64,000 nucleotides of DNA. Source: UBA2357 sp046295975 (GTDB taxonomy: Bacteria; Pseudomonadota; Gammaproteobacteria; Burkholderiales; Rhodocyclaceae). Where the stretch lies: the NCBI GenBank assembly GCA_046295975.1, contig JBKBMG010000029.1, positions 5,064 to 69,063 of the forward strand, read 5' to 3'. Position 1 is the stretch's first letter; every line of letters begins with the position of its first letter. The notes beneath the pieces were generated by a model that saw only the letters and a list, made by a program, of their open reading frames with translations, was not told the origin of the DNA and did no database searches. The position numbers and the translations under genes are program-made. Shown here one piece after another: positions 17,047-25,941 of this stretch.

Positions 17047-17099
17047 ATGCGTCGGTCGCCGTGGGCGGGGGTAGCCCGTGGCACATCGAGCCCGGCACG

Positions 17100-17120
17100 A
17101 AAAAGGGGGCGTCAGCCCCC
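17100..17120 (-). terminator. Rho-independent terminator of phaC
   Basis: On the minus strand, GGGGGC-TGAC-GCCCCC is followed by TTTTT. It lies 37 bases beyond the phaC stop, and may also slow transcripts leaving the RT gene in the other direction. Confidence 0.8.
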
Positions 17121-17156
17121 TTGTTCATTCCACGTCTGTTGCCGGGTCGGCGCCGC

Positions 17157-18980
17157 TCAGGCAGCCTTGGCGGTATCCAGGCGAACCTTCACGAACGAGC
17201 CCGGGGCATCTTCCAAGGCCTTGAGCTTGCCCTTGGCGGGGTCGCGCGGGGCGACCTGCTCGGCATCGTGGGTGAGCACCCAGGCCTGCCAGTCGGTCCA
17301 CCACGACCCGGCCTGTTGCTGTGCGCCCTCGAACCATTTGTCGGCGCTGTCCGGCAGTTTGGCGGCGGGGTTGATCCAGTAGCCGTACTTGTTCGCGACC
17401 GGCGGGTTGACGATGCCGGCGATGTGGCCGGAACCGCCCAGCACGAAGCGCACCGGGCCACCGAAGTTGCGCGCGCCGGCATAGGTGCTCTTCCACGGTG
17501 CGATGTGGTCCTCGATGGTGGAAATGAAGTAGCACGGCACCTTGATCTTGCCGAGATCGATAGGTACGCCGTCGATTTCGATGCTACCCGGCTGCACCAG
17601 ACGGTTTTCCATGTACATCCCCCGCAGGTAGAAGCTGTGCATCTTGGCCGGCATGCGGGTGGAGTCGGAGTTCCAGTACAGCAGGTCGAAGGGGAAGGGG
17701 TCCTTGCCGAGCAGGTAGTTGTTCACCACGAAGGACCAGATCAGGTCGTTGGCACGCAGCATGTTGAAGGTGCCGGCCATTTCCGAGCCTTCCAGGTAAC
17801 CGCGCTCGAACATCTTCTTCTCCAGGCTGGAAACCTGGCCTTCGTCGATGAACACGCCCAGTTCGCCGGGTTCGGAGAAATCGGTCATGGTGGTGAGGAA
17901 GGTGGCCGAGGCGATGCGCTTCTGCTTCTTGCCGGCGAGGTACGCCAGGGTGGTGGCAAGCAAGGTGCCGCCCAGGCAGTAGCCGGCGACGTTCACTTCC
18001 TTTTCGCCGGTCTGTTCTTCGATGGCGTCAAGTGCGGCGAGGATGCCTTCCTTGACGTAGGACTCGAAGGTTTTCTCGGCCTGGCGTGCGTCCGGATTCA
18101 CCCAGGAGACGACGAACACCGTGTGACCCTGGTCCACGCACCATTTGATGTAGGAGTTCTTCTCGCGCAGGTCGAGGATGTAGAACTTGTTGATCCAGGG
18201 CGGCACGATCAGCATCGGGCGCTTGAGCACCTTGTCGGTGCTGGGCGTGTATTGGATGAGCTGCATCATGTCGGTCTGGAACACCACCTTGCCGGGGGTG
18301 GTGGCGACGTTCTTGCCCAGTTCGAAGGCGCTGGTGTCGGTCATCTTGACGCGCAGCTGGCCACCGCCGTCTTCCATGTCGCGCAACAGGTTGTTCAGGC
18401 CCTTGACCAGGTTCTGACCGTGGCTCTTCACCGTTTCGCGGAAGACCTCCGGGTTGGTCATCGCGAAGTTCGACGGCGACAGCGCGTCGATGTACTGGCG
18501 GGTGTAGAAATTGACCTTCTTCTGCGTCTGTTCGTCCAGGCCTTGCACGCAGCACACGGTGTCATGCACGTGGCGCGCGGCGATCAGGTAGGACTGCTTG
18601 ATGAAGTCGAACAGGAAGTGTTCTTCCCACTGTTCGTCCTTGAAGCGCTTGTCGGTCCGGTCGGGCTGGGCCACAGGCGAGGCCTGCATGCCCATGAAGC
18701 GCAGCATGGAGTGCTGCCACAGCGAGAAGTAGTCCCACACCAGGTTCATCTGCGTCTGGGCGAGCTTGTAGGGGTTGGCCAGGAGCTTGGCCATCATGTC
18801 CATGAAGGCCTGGGCGATGCCCAGTTCGTCGCTTGGCGTGGCGACGCCTTTCTTGAGCTGGCGCTGTACGTGCTCGCCGATCAGCGTGGATGCGCGCTGG
18901 GCGACCTCGGCGTAAGTCTTGGCGATTTCCTGCGGGTCGGGCAGCTCGGGATGGGCTTTTTCGGGGGCGTTTGCAGCCAT
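17157..18980 (-). CDS. phaC: Class I poly(3-hydroxyalkanoate) synthase
   Basis: A 607-residue polymerase that joins (R)-3-hydroxyacyl-CoA units into polyhydroxyalkanoate granules. The lipase-like box GYCLGG (333-338) contains the nucleophile Cys335, equivalent to C319 of Cupriavidus necator PhaC1. The N-terminal PhaC domain (about 70-240) and the alpha/beta hydrolase domain with VPPWINKFYILDL and VGAIEDH-like (STIEDHIAPW) blocks are complete. Length fits class I. An AAGGAG site precedes the ATG. It follows the MBL hydrolase gene by 29 bases on the same strand, so they are probably cotranscribed. No phaAB genes are adjacent, although a thiolase lies at 22869. Confidence 0.95.
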   Translation of the reverse strand: MAANAPEKAHPELPDPQEIAKTYAEVAQRASTLIGEHVQRQLKKGVATPSDELGIAQAFMDMMAKLLANPYKLAQTQMNLVWDYFSLWQHSMLRFMGMQASPVAQPDRTDKRFKDEQWEEHFLFDFIKQSYLIAARHVHDTVCCVQGLDEQTQKKVNFYTRQYIDALSPSNFAMTNPEVFRETVKSHGQNLVKGLNNLLRDMEDGGGQLRVKMTDTSAFELGKNVATTPGKVVFQTDMMQLIQYTPSTDKVLKRPMLIVPPWINKFYILDLREKNSYIKWCVDQGHTVFVVSWVNPDARQAEKTFESYVKEGILAALDAIEEQTGEKEVNVAGYCLGGTLLATTLAYLAGKKQKRIASATFLTTMTDFSEPGELGVFIDEGQVSSLEKKMFERGYLEGSEMAGTFNMLRANDLIWSFVVNNYLLGKDPFPFDLLYWNSDSTRMPAKMHSFYLRGMYMENRLVQPGSIEIDGVPIDLGKIKVPCYFISTIEDHIAPWKSTYAGARNFGGPVRFVLGGSGHIAGIVNPPVANKYGYWINPAAKLPDSADKWFEGAQQQAGSWWTDWQAWVLTHDAEQVAPRDPAKGKLKALEDAPGSFVKVRLDTAKAA

Positions 18981-19009
18981 GTGCTTGTTGCTCCTTGGTT
19001 TTCAGGCTT

Positions 19010-20050
19010 TCAGGCGACGCGTTCGAAGCGGATCAGACCTTCGCGATCGATGCGGCGCACGATCCGGCGGCGATTGACCAGATAGTTCAGGTGCGCGATG
19101 GCCTCCCCCATCGCGAACATCACCTGATGGGTGTCTAGTTCGCGGGGGAACAGGGTCGGCAGCAGTTCCGCAGCGCTGCGCGGCGCCTGCATCGCACCCA
19201 GCAGCGCATCGCAGCGCTCTTCGTGGTGCGCTTCGAGCTGTTCGACCCGCTTTCGCAGACCGCGAAAGGGTTTGCCGTGTGATGGTAGCACGAGCGTGTC
19301 TTCGGGCAAGTTACGCAGCCGCTGCAACGATTCCAGGAACCAGGTGAGCGGGTCGTCGTCCGGTGTGGCGGCGTATACGCTGACGTTGGTGGAAATGCGC
19401 GGTAAGAGCATGTCGCCCGAAATCAGCACCCGGGCAGTCTCGCAATACAGGCTGGCATGTTCGGGGGAATGCCCGTAGCCGACGATCACGCGCCACTCCT
19501 GTCCGCCGATGTTCAGCAGATCGCCGGCAAACATCCGGTGGAAACGGGCAGGCAGTGCCGGGGCGCCGCGCCGGTAGGCATTGCCTCGCTCGCGCAGCGC
19601 GTCCAGCCGTGCCGGTTCCAGCCCGTGACGGTGAAACTGCTCGATCATGTCGGTGATCGAGTAGCCGGGCAGCTGGTGCCATAGCGCATGGGCGCCCAGG
19701 TATTCGCCCTGGGTCATGTAGACCGGGGCCGTGTCGCGCTCGGCCAGCCAGCTGGCCAGGCCGATGTGGTCGGGGTGGCAGTGGGTCACCACCACCCCCG
19801 ACAGGCGTCGCCGCTCGGCGCCGAGGATGTCCCGCCAGTGTTGCCGGACTTCGTCCAGCGCGAACCCGCTGTCGACCGCCACGACGTTGTCGCCGTCGTC
19901 GAGCAGCCACAGGTTGATGTGATCCAGTGCGTAGGGCAGCGGCATGCGGATCCAGCGCACGCCCGGCGCCACCGGCTGGGCGGTGCCGGCCGGTGGCAGG
20001 TCCGGGGCGGGGTATTCCAGCGGGTGTGCGTGGGTGGGTGAGGCGTTCAA
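19010..20050 (-). CDS. MBL-fold metallo-hydrolase
   Basis: A 346-residue metallo-beta-lactamase-fold hydrolase. The dinuclear metal motif is THCHPDH (89-95), and a second histidine occurs in GYGHSPEH. The C-terminal part has helical winged-helix-like features (QVMFAMGEAIAHLNYLVNRR) typical of LACTB2/thioesterase-like MBL proteins. I chose a TTG start at 20050 because AAGGAG sits 8 bases upstream; the first in-frame ATG lies 16 codons earlier without a site. It is upstream of phaC, probably in one operon, so a role in acyl-CoA or PHA metabolism is possible but unproven. Confidence 0.82.
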   Translation of the reverse strand: MNASPTHAHPLEYPAPDLPPAGTAQPVAPGVRWIRMPLPYALDHINLWLLDDGDNVVAVDSGFALDEVRQHWRDILGAERRRLSGVVVTHCHPDHIGLASWLAERDTAPVYMTQGEYLGAHALWHQLPGYSITDMIEQFHRHGLEPARLDALRERGNAYRRGAPALPARFHRMFAGDLLNIGGQEWRVIVGYGHSPEHASLYCETARVLISGDMLLPRISTNVSVYAATPDDDPLTWFLESLQRLRNLPEDTLVLPSHGKPFRGLRKRVEQLEAHHEERCDALLGAMQAPRSAAELLPTLFPRELDTHQVMFAMGEAIAHLNYLVNRRRIVRRIDREGLIRFERVA

Positions 20051-20362
20051 GAATCGGCTCCTTGCTGTGCCGGCCGCGAGCGGCGCGTGTCGATGCAAAC
20101 GGGCAGGGACGGGCGCGAACCAACGCGCCGGACCATGCCGACGGGCGAAGCGAATTGACGAAACCGGTGAATCTGCTTAACGTCGCCGGATTCCGTCGTG
20201 TGGGGCTGCGGGCCGGAGAGGCGGGGACGACGAAGCCGGCGTCCGCCACGTCCTCGGCGCGAAGCGTGTGCTCCGGCGCACGCCGCGTCCGCTGCCGGTG
20301 CGTCCCGCATTTCACCCACGACACGACTATTATCGGTGCTCTTCCGCCCGGCTTGGAACCCC
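20051..20362. other. Intergenic region between the MBL hydrolase and liuR
   Basis: A 312-base divergent gap. It should contain promoters for both directions. A TTGACG at 20155-20160 with TAACGT 17 bases later is a possible plus-strand promoter, but weak. I see no gene, riboswitch or clear operator palindrome here. Confidence 0.4.
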
Positions 20363-20797
20363 ATGACGAACGACGACCGGACTTTCACGATCACCGAGCT
20401 CGCCCGCGAATTCGACATCACCCCCCGCGCCATCCGCTTCTACGAGGACCAGGGCTTGCTCAACCCTGCGCGGGCCGGGCGGGTGCGGGTCTATACCAAG
20501 GCCGATCGTACCCGCCTCAAGCTCACCCTGCGCGGCAAGCGACTTGGTTTGTCGCTGGCCGAGATCAAGGAGTTGATCGACATGTACGGCGGCGTGCGCA
20601 ACTACGCACCGCAACTGCGCCGCTTCCTCAAGGTGCTGGCGACGCGCCGTGCCGCACTCGAGCAGCAGCGCGAGGACATCGAGGCAGTGCTGGGGGAGAT
20701 CGCCATGCTTGAGAAGCAATGCACCGACCTGCTTGGCGATGATCCGGCCGGAGCGGCCGAGGCGCGTGCGGAACTGGCCAAGCGCGTCAGCGGCTGA
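20363..20797 (+). CDS. liuR: MerR-family regulator of leucine/isovalerate degradation
   Basis: A 144-residue MerR-type repressor/activator. The winged helix is at residues about 8-75 (FTITELAREFDITPRAIRFYEDQGLL) and a coiled-coil dimerisation helix follows (about 85-125). The sequence matches the LiuR group, which responds to branched-chain acyl-CoA intermediates. The ATG at 20363 is the first codon giving the family's length; upstream readings are arginine-rich out-of-family leader. It heads the liu genes, and the palindrome TTGACGT-TT-ACGTCAA lies 34 bases after its stop. No cysteine pattern of metal-sensing MerR proteins is present. Confidence 0.85.
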   Translation: MTNDDRTFTITELAREFDITPRAIRFYEDQGLLNPARAGRVRVYTKADRTRLKLTLRGKRLGLSLAEIKELIDMYGGVRNYAPQLRRFLKVLATRRAALEQQREDIEAVLGEIAMLEKQCTDLLGDDPAGAAEARAELAKRVSG

Positions 20798-20830
20798 CGG
20801 CGGGGAGTGGCTCCTTGTTCCGGGTTTGAT

Positions 20831-20858
20831 TTGACGTTTACGTCAACGTAAGTACAAT
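20831..20858 (+). promoter_or_regulatory. LiuR-like operator inside the promoter of the thioesterase-liuA unit
   Basis: TTGACGT (20831-20837), two bases, then ACGTCAA (20840-20846) form a perfect inverted repeat. The left half is also the -35 box (TTGACG), and TACAAT at 20853-20858 is the -10, 16 bases away. An operator inside the -35/-10 spacer is the usual arrangement of MerR-family regulators, and the ACGT core resembles reported LiuR sites. Confidence 0.7.
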
Positions 20859-20886
20859 GCCCAAAAAAATAGGTGGAGACCGCGGA

Positions 20887-21378
20887 ATGAAGTCCGATCG
20901 CCCCGTATTCGAAGCACGTGACCCCGGCTATGCCGCGCGTATTCGCGAGAGCTTTGCGCGCCAGAACGCAATGATGCTGATCGGTGCCCGTCTGGAAGCC
21001 GTTGCCCCGGGTTTCACGGAAATCCATCTGCCCTGCACTGACGCGCTGACCCAGCAGCATGGCTACATTCATGGCGGTATCGTCGGCATGATTGCCGATT
21101 CGGCTGCCGGCTATGCGGCCGGCTCCCTCACCGATGCCGACACCGGCGTGCTCACCGTCGAGTACAAGATCAATCTGGTCGCACCGGCCGTGGGCGACAT
21201 GCTGGTGGCGCGCGGTACGGTCATCCGTCCCGGGCGTACGCTGCTGATCACCCGTGCCGACGTCTTTGCCGTCCGTGGCGCAACCTGGACGCTGTGCGCG
21301 ACCATGCAGCAGACCATCATGGCAATTCCCGGCAAACAAGAGAATGCCGCGCCACGGCTTGCACAGCGGGCGGGGTGA
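20887..21378 (+). CDS. PaaI-type hotdog thioesterase
   Basis: A 163-residue single hotdog-fold thioesterase that would hydrolyse acyl- or aryl-CoA thioesters. The family motif HGYIHGGIVGMIADSAAG contains the conserved HGG and the acidic residue of the catalytic helix. The ATG at 20887 is preferred over the in-frame ATG at 20857 because the latter overlaps the predicted -10 box at 20853-20858. First gene after the LiuR-like operator, leading into liuA. It probably relieves CoA trapping during leucine breakdown (inference). Confidence 0.85.
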   Translation: MKSDRPVFEARDPGYAARIRESFARQNAMMLIGARLEAVAPGFTEIHLPCTDALTQQHGYIHGGIVGMIADSAAGYAAGSLTDADTGVLTVEYKINLVAPAVGDMLVARGTVIRPGRTLLITRADVFAVRGATWTLCATMQQTIMAIPGKQENAAPRLAQRAG

Positions 21379-21500
21379 CTTTGCTACGGCGCTGAACCAG
21401 ACTGAACCAGATCCGGGCTTCAGATGTAGATGAACGTCGGCGGCCACGCCAGAGACCACCGCCCGGCAGCGCCGGGACGACCGAACAAGGAGACTTAGCG

Positions 21501-22673
21501 ATGAACGTGCCCTGCCTCAACCTCAATCTCGGCGAAGACATCGATGCACTGCGCGATGCGGTGTACAGCTTCGCGCAGAACGAGATCGCACCGCGCGCCG
21601 AGGCCATCGACCGGGACAACGAGTTCCCCGCCGATCTGTGGAGGAAATTCGGCGAAATGGGGCTGCTCGGCATGACCGCGGATGAGGAGTACGGCGGCAC
21701 CGCAATGGGTTACCTTGCCCACATCGTTGCGATGGAGGAGATCTCCCGCGCGTCGGCGTCGGTCGGCTTGTCGTACGGGGCCCACTCCAATCTGTGCGTG
21801 AACCAGATCCGCCGTAACGGCAACGAGGCGCAGAAGCGCAAGTACCTGCCCAAACTGATTTCCGGCGAACACGTCGGCGCACTCGCGATGAGCGAGCCCA
21901 ACGCCGGCTCCGACGTGGTCAGCATGAAGCTGCGTGCCGACCGGAAGGGCGACCGCTACGTGCTCAATGGCGCCAAGATGTGGATTACCAACGGCGGCGA
22001 CGCCGACACCCTGGTGGTGTATGCCAAGACCGACCTTGAGGCCGGCCCGCGCGGCATCACCGCCTTCATCGTCGAAAAGGGCATGAAGGGTTTTTCCTGC
22101 GGCAGTCACCTCGACAAGCTCGGCATGCGCGGCTCCAACACCTATCCGCTGTTCTTCGACGATTGCGAGGTGCCGGAGGAGAACGTGCTGGGCGGCATCG
22201 GCAATGGGGTCAAGGTGTTGATGAGCGGTCTCGACTATGAACGCGCGGTGCTGTGCGGCGGTCCGCTGGGCATCATGGCCGGGTGCATGGACGTGGTCGT
22301 GCCCTATCTCCACGATCGCAAGCAGTTCGGCCAGAGCATCGGCGAGTTCCAGCTCATGCAGGGCAAGGTGGCCGACATGTACACGGTGTGGAACGCCACC
22401 CGCGCCTACGTCTATGCCGTGGGCCAGGCCTGCGACCGCATGGACCACGCCCGCACGCTGCGCAAGGACGCCGCGGGTGCCATTCTGTATTCCGCCGAGA
22501 AGGCCACCTGGATGGCTGGCGAAGCCATCCAGACCCTGGGCGGGGTGGGCTATACCAACGAATACCCCGCCGGCCGCCTGTGGCGCGACGCCAAACTCTA
22601 CGAGATCGGCGCAGGCACCAGCGAGATCCGTCGCATGCTGATCGGCCGCGAACTGTTCGCCGAAACCCTGTAA
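21501..22673 (+). CDS. liuA: Isovaleryl-CoA dehydrogenase
   Basis: A 390-residue FAD-dependent acyl-CoA dehydrogenase that converts isovaleryl-CoA to 3-methylcrotonyl-CoA. It can be told from other members by the catalytic base: Glu247 in LDYERAV, as in human IVD, while the usual C-terminal YEG motif is replaced by YEIGAGTSEIRR. FAD and substrate blocks AMSEPNAGSD and WITNGG are present. A GGAG site precedes the ATG. It is followed 195 bases later by a thiolase gene, with a palindromic repeat in the gap. Confidence 0.93.
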   Translation: MNVPCLNLNLGEDIDALRDAVYSFAQNEIAPRAEAIDRDNEFPADLWRKFGEMGLLGMTADEEYGGTAMGYLAHIVAMEEISRASASVGLSYGAHSNLCVNQIRRNGNEAQKRKYLPKLISGEHVGALAMSEPNAGSDVVSMKLRADRKGDRYVLNGAKMWITNGGDADTLVVYAKTDLEAGPRGITAFIVEKGMKGFSCGSHLDKLGMRGSNTYPLFFDDCEVPEENVLGGIGNGVKVLMSGLDYERAVLCGGPLGIMAGCMDVVVPYLHDRKQFGQSIGEFQLMQGKVADMYTVWNATRAYVYAVGQACDRMDHARTLRKDAAGAILYSAEKATWMAGEAIQTLGGVGYTNEYPAGRLWRDAKLYEIGAGTSEIRRMLIGRELFAETL

Positions 22674-22725
22674 CACCCGGTGCGGCCCTGCCGTGGCCGC
22701 AAGGGAAGCACTGATTTATTTCCAA

Positions 22726-22790
22726 CCGTTCGGGCCTGTCGAAGCCCTTGATTTTCTTGGGATGCCCTTCGAAGAACTCAGGGTGAACGG
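22726..22790. repeat. Dispersed palindromic repeat
   Basis: The element opens with CCGTTCGGGCCTGTCGAAG and closes with the inverted form, CTTCGAAGAACTCAGGGTGAACGG shortened here to its ends (CTTCGAAG ... GTGAACGG). It belongs by look to the widespread proteobacterial repeat family with cores like CCTGAGcytGTCGAAGGGC, often found in intergenic gaps as REP-like hairpins. Located between liuA and the thiolase gene. Confidence 0.7.
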
Positions 22791-22868
22791 ACTTGACCAG
22801 TGTTTCCCAAGGTATTTCGCAAGGTACTCGATTCACCCGTTTTCACCCATTCGACCAGGAGCACTGCC

Positions 22869-24059
22869 ATGTCCGACCCCATCGTCATCGCCTCCGCCGC
22901 CCGTACCGCCATGGGTGGCTTCCAGGGTGACTTGTCCAGCCTGACCAGCCCGGAACTGGGTGGCGTGGCCATCCGCGCGGCGGTGGCGCGGGCGGGCCTG
23001 GCGCCCGAGCAGATCGAGGAAGTGATCATGGGCTGCGTGCTGTCGGCCGGCGTCGGCCAGGCGCCCGCCCGCCAGGCAGCACTGCGGGCCGGGCTGCCGC
23101 TGTCGGCAGGCTGCACCACGGTGAACAAGGTGTGCGGCTCGGGCATGAAGGCCACCATGCTGGCCCACGACCTGCTCACGGCCGGCAGCAACGCAGTGAT
23201 GGTCGCGGGCGGCATGGAATCCATGTCCAACGCCCCCTACATGCTGCCGAAGGCACGCGGTGGCTATCGCCTGGGGCACGGCCAGTTGCTCGACCACATG
23301 TTCTTCGACGGCCTGGAAGACCGCTATTCCGAAGAGAACAAGGGCCGGCTCATGGGCACCTTCGCCGAGGACTGCGCCAGTCACTACCAGTTCAGTCGTG
23401 CCGTGCAGGACGAATTCGCGGTGGCCTCCACCACCCGCGCCCAAGCCGCGATCCAGGGCGGCGACTTCGAGTGGGAGATAGCACCGGTGAGCATCTCCGG
23501 ACGCAAGGGCGAAACCATCGTCAGCCGCGACGAACAACCGCTCAAGGCCCAGCTCGACAAGATCGCCACGCTCAAGCCGGCCTTCAAGCAAGACGGCAGT
23601 GTCACCGCCGCCAACTCCAGTTCGATCTCCGACGGTGCTGCCGCGCTGGTGCTGATGCGCCGCTCCACTGCCGAGCAGCTGGGTGTCGCACCGCTTGCCA
23701 CCATCGTCGGCCACGCCACGCACGGCCAGGCGCCGCAGTGGTTCACCACCGCGCCAGTAGGCGCCATGCAGAAAGTGCTGGCCAAGGCCGGCTGGCGTGT
23801 CGGTGATGTGGACCTGTGGGAAATCAACGAGGCCTTCGCCGTGGTCACGCTGGCCGCCATCCGTGAGCTCGAGCTCGCCCACGACAAGGTCAATGTGAAC
23901 GGCGGTGCCTGCGCGCTGGGTCACCCCATAGGCGCATCCGGCGCTCGTATCCTCGTCACCCTGCTGGGCGCGCTGCGCCGGCGTGGCGGCAAGCGCGGCG
24001 TGGCCAGCCTGTGCATTGGTGGCGGCGAGGCCACCGCGATGGCCGTGGAACTTTGCTGA
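22869..24059 (+). CDS. Acetyl-CoA acetyltransferase (thiolase)
   Basis: A 396-residue thiolase. The nucleophilic cysteine is Cys89 in VNKVCGSGMKA; the C-terminal GGACALGHPIGASG holds the catalytic histidine, and CIGGGEA (from 382) the second cysteine. It is of the acetoacetyl-CoA type (AtoB/PhaA), condensing or cleaving acetoacetyl-CoA, the end product of leucine degradation via HMG-CoA lyase. The ATG at 22869 is the family start; a 23-codon upstream extension would run into the intergenic repeat region. In a liu cluster it completes conversion of acetoacetate to acetyl-CoA, and it could also supply PHA precursors. Confidence 0.92.
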   Translation: MSDPIVIASAARTAMGGFQGDLSSLTSPELGGVAIRAAVARAGLAPEQIEEVIMGCVLSAGVGQAPARQAALRAGLPLSAGCTTVNKVCGSGMKATMLAHDLLTAGSNAVMVAGGMESMSNAPYMLPKARGGYRLGHGQLLDHMFFDGLEDRYSEENKGRLMGTFAEDCASHYQFSRAVQDEFAVASTTRAQAAIQGGDFEWEIAPVSISGRKGETIVSRDEQPLKAQLDKIATLKPAFKQDGSVTAANSSSISDGAAALVLMRRSTAEQLGVAPLATIVGHATHGQAPQWFTTAPVGAMQKVLAKAGWRVGDVDLWEINEAFAVVTLAAIRELELAHDKVNVNGGACALGHPIGASGARILVTLLGALRRRGGKRGVASLCIGGGEATAMAVELC

Positions 24060-24083
24060 GCAATCGTACCGAGAGCCTGAACG

Positions 24084-25229
24084 ATGATTCTGACCCAAGA
24101 GCAGGAAATGATCCGCGACTCGCTGCGCGCCTTCGCGCAGGAGCGCCTGGCCCCCTTCGCCGCCGAGTGGGACCGCAACCATACCTTTCCGCGCGAGGCG
24201 CTCAAGGAGCTTGCCGAGCTCGGGGCGCTGGGCATGGTCGTACCCGAGACGTGGGGCGGGGCCGGCATGGACTACATGAGCCTGGTGTTGGCGCTGGAGG
24301 AAATCGCCGCCGGCGACGGCGCCACCTCCACCATCGTCAGCGTGCAGAACTCGCTGCCCTGCGGCATCCTCAACCGCTACGGCAGTGATGCGCAGAAGGA
24401 AGCCTGGCTCAGGCCGCTTGCGCGCGGCGAAAAGCTCGGCTGCTTTTGCCTGACCGAGCCGCACACCGGCTCCGATGCGTCGGCGCTGCGCACCAGCGCC
24501 CAGCGGGCGAGTGACGGTAATGGCGAAGGCTGGGTGCTCAACGGCGTCAAGCAGTTCATCACCACCGGCAAGCATGCCGATATGGCGATCGTCTTCGCCG
24601 TCACCGACAAGGCTGCCGGCAAGAAGGGTATATCCTGCTTTCTCGTGCCCGCCGATGCGCCGGGCTACATCGTCGGCCGGGTGGAAGAGAAGATGGGCCA
24701 GAAAGCCTCCGACACCACCCAGATCCTGTTCGAAAACTGCCGCGTACCCGCCAGTGCCCTGGTCGGTGCGGAAGGCGAAGGTTACCGGATCGCCCTGTCC
24801 AATCTCGAAGCCGGTCGTATCGGCATTGCCGCGCAATGCCTGGGCATGGCGCGTGCCGCACTGGAAGCGGCGGTCAACTACGCGCAGGAACGGGAGGCTT
24901 TCGGCAAGCCCATCTTCGAGCACCAGGCGGTGAACTTCCGCCTTGCCGACATGGCGACCCGGCTGGAGGCCGCCCGTCAACTCGTTTGGCATGCTGCCAG
25001 CCTCAAGGACGCGGGCCGCCCGTGCCTGAAGGAAGCGTCCATGGCCAAGCTGTTCGCCTCCGAGATGGCCGAGTCCGTGTGCTCCGACGCCATCCAGGTG
25101 CATGGCGGCTACGGCTATGTGAGCGACTTCCCGGTCGAGCGCATCTACCGCGACGTGCGCGTGTGCCAGATTTACGAGGGCGCCTCCGACATCCAGCGCA
25201 TGGTCATCGGCCGCGCGCTGGCAGACTGA
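24084..25229 (+). CDS. Acyl-CoA dehydrogenase (short/branched-chain type)
   Basis: A 381-residue FAD-dependent acyl-CoA dehydrogenase. Unlike LiuA it has the common catalytic glutamate, Glu365 in IYEGASDIQR. The FAD/substrate segments CLTEPHTGSDASAL and FITTGK are complete. Its place 24 bases after the thiolase gene, within the liu locus, suggests a role with short branched-chain or butyryl-type CoA esters. Exact chain length cannot be read from the sequence. It is the last gene before the accessory stretch. Confidence 0.9.
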   Translation: MILTQEQEMIRDSLRAFAQERLAPFAAEWDRNHTFPREALKELAELGALGMVVPETWGGAGMDYMSLVLALEEIAAGDGATSTIVSVQNSLPCGILNRYGSDAQKEAWLRPLARGEKLGCFCLTEPHTGSDASALRTSAQRASDGNGEGWVLNGVKQFITTGKHADMAIVFAVTDKAAGKKGISCFLVPADAPGYIVGRVEEKMGQKASDTTQILFENCRVPASALVGAEGEGYRIALSNLEAGRIGIAAQCLGMARAALEAAVNYAQEREAFGKPIFEHQAVNFRLADMATRLEAARQLVWHAASLKDAGRPCLKEASMAKLFASEMAESVCSDAIQVHGGYGYVSDFPVERIYRDVRVCQIYEGASDIQRMVIGRALAD

Positions 25230-25456
25230 GGGCCACCGCCCGGCGTTGTTTCCCCCGGTCCCGTGCCCATGCCTCCGTGGGTACGCTGCCTCCCTCTCAT
25301 ACCTGCGGAGCCGCACGGGATCATTGCGCCTCGAAGCCCCCGCCGTGCGATGCTATCGTCGCACGGTGAGCAGGTGCTTCGAGGCGTTTTTCTTGAGTCG
25401 AGGTACGCTTCACAAACGGTCGCGCAGTCGGTTCATTGCAAGCTCGGAGCATGTGG

Positions 25457-25861
25457 ATGCAGCCCCACCTCGAAGTACCGCTGGACGAAGTCGAAATCAC
25501 CGCCATCCGCGCTCAGGGCGCCGGCGGGCAGAACGTCAACAAGGTCTCGAATGCCGTGCATCTGCGCTTCGACATCGCGACCTCCAGCCTGCCCGAAGAG
25601 GTGCGCACGCGCCTGCTGCGGCTTGGCGACCACCGCATCAGCAAGGACGGCGTCGTGATCATCAAGGCGCAGAAATTCCGCAGCCTGGAAAAGAACCGCG
25701 CCGAGGCCATCCGTCGGCTGGAAGACCTCATCAACCGCGCCGCCGTGCCCCCCAAGCCCCGGCGACCGACCAAACCCACCCGCGCCTCCATCACCCGACG
25801 GCTGGACAGCAAGGCCAGACGGGCGTCGGTGAAAGCCGCGCGCGGAAAGGTGGAGGCGTAG
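25457..25861 (+). CDS. arfB: Alternative ribosome-rescue factor ArfB
   Basis: A 134-residue RF-1-like hydrolase with the catalytic GGQ at 23-25 (RAQGAGGQNVNKV). It lacks the codon-recognition domains of release factors and ends in a basic tail (SKARRASVKAARGK) that binds the mRNA channel of stalled ribosomes, so it frees peptides from ribosomes without a stop codon. I chose the ATG at 25457 because GGAG lies 7 bases upstream; the ATG at 25451 is too close to that site. It is monocistronic. Confidence 0.92.
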   Translation: MQPHLEVPLDEVEITAIRAQGAGGQNVNKVSNAVHLRFDIATSSLPEEVRTRLLRLGDHRISKDGVVIIKAQKFRSLEKNRAEAIRRLEDLINRAAVPPKPRRPTKPTRASITRRLDSKARRASVKAARGKVEA

Positions 25862-25881
25862 CGCGGTCGGCGTCGGGTGGT

Positions 25882-25909
25882 TTGTCATGTGGCGTATTGG
25901 ACGTAATAT
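25882..25909 (+). promoter_or_regulatory. Predicted promoter of the YhcG-type nuclease unit
   Basis: TTGTCA (25882-25887) and TAATAT (25904-25909) are 16 bases apart in a local AT-rich patch. Transcription would start near 25916. Confidence 0.5.
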
Positions 25910-25941
25910 TCGTATCCATGATTGCCAGGGATGCTTTTCGC

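Noticed and set aside
16761..19085. A 774-codon open frame on the plus strand
   Set aside because: Antisense to phaC, with histidine- and valine-rich shadow composition; phaC itself is certain.
22833..25316. An 827-codon open frame on the minus strand
   Set aside because: It lies opposite liuA's downstream neighbours, the thiolase and acyl-CoA dehydrogenase genes; the protein is His/Gly/Arg rich and matches no family. It is a high-GC antisense shadow.
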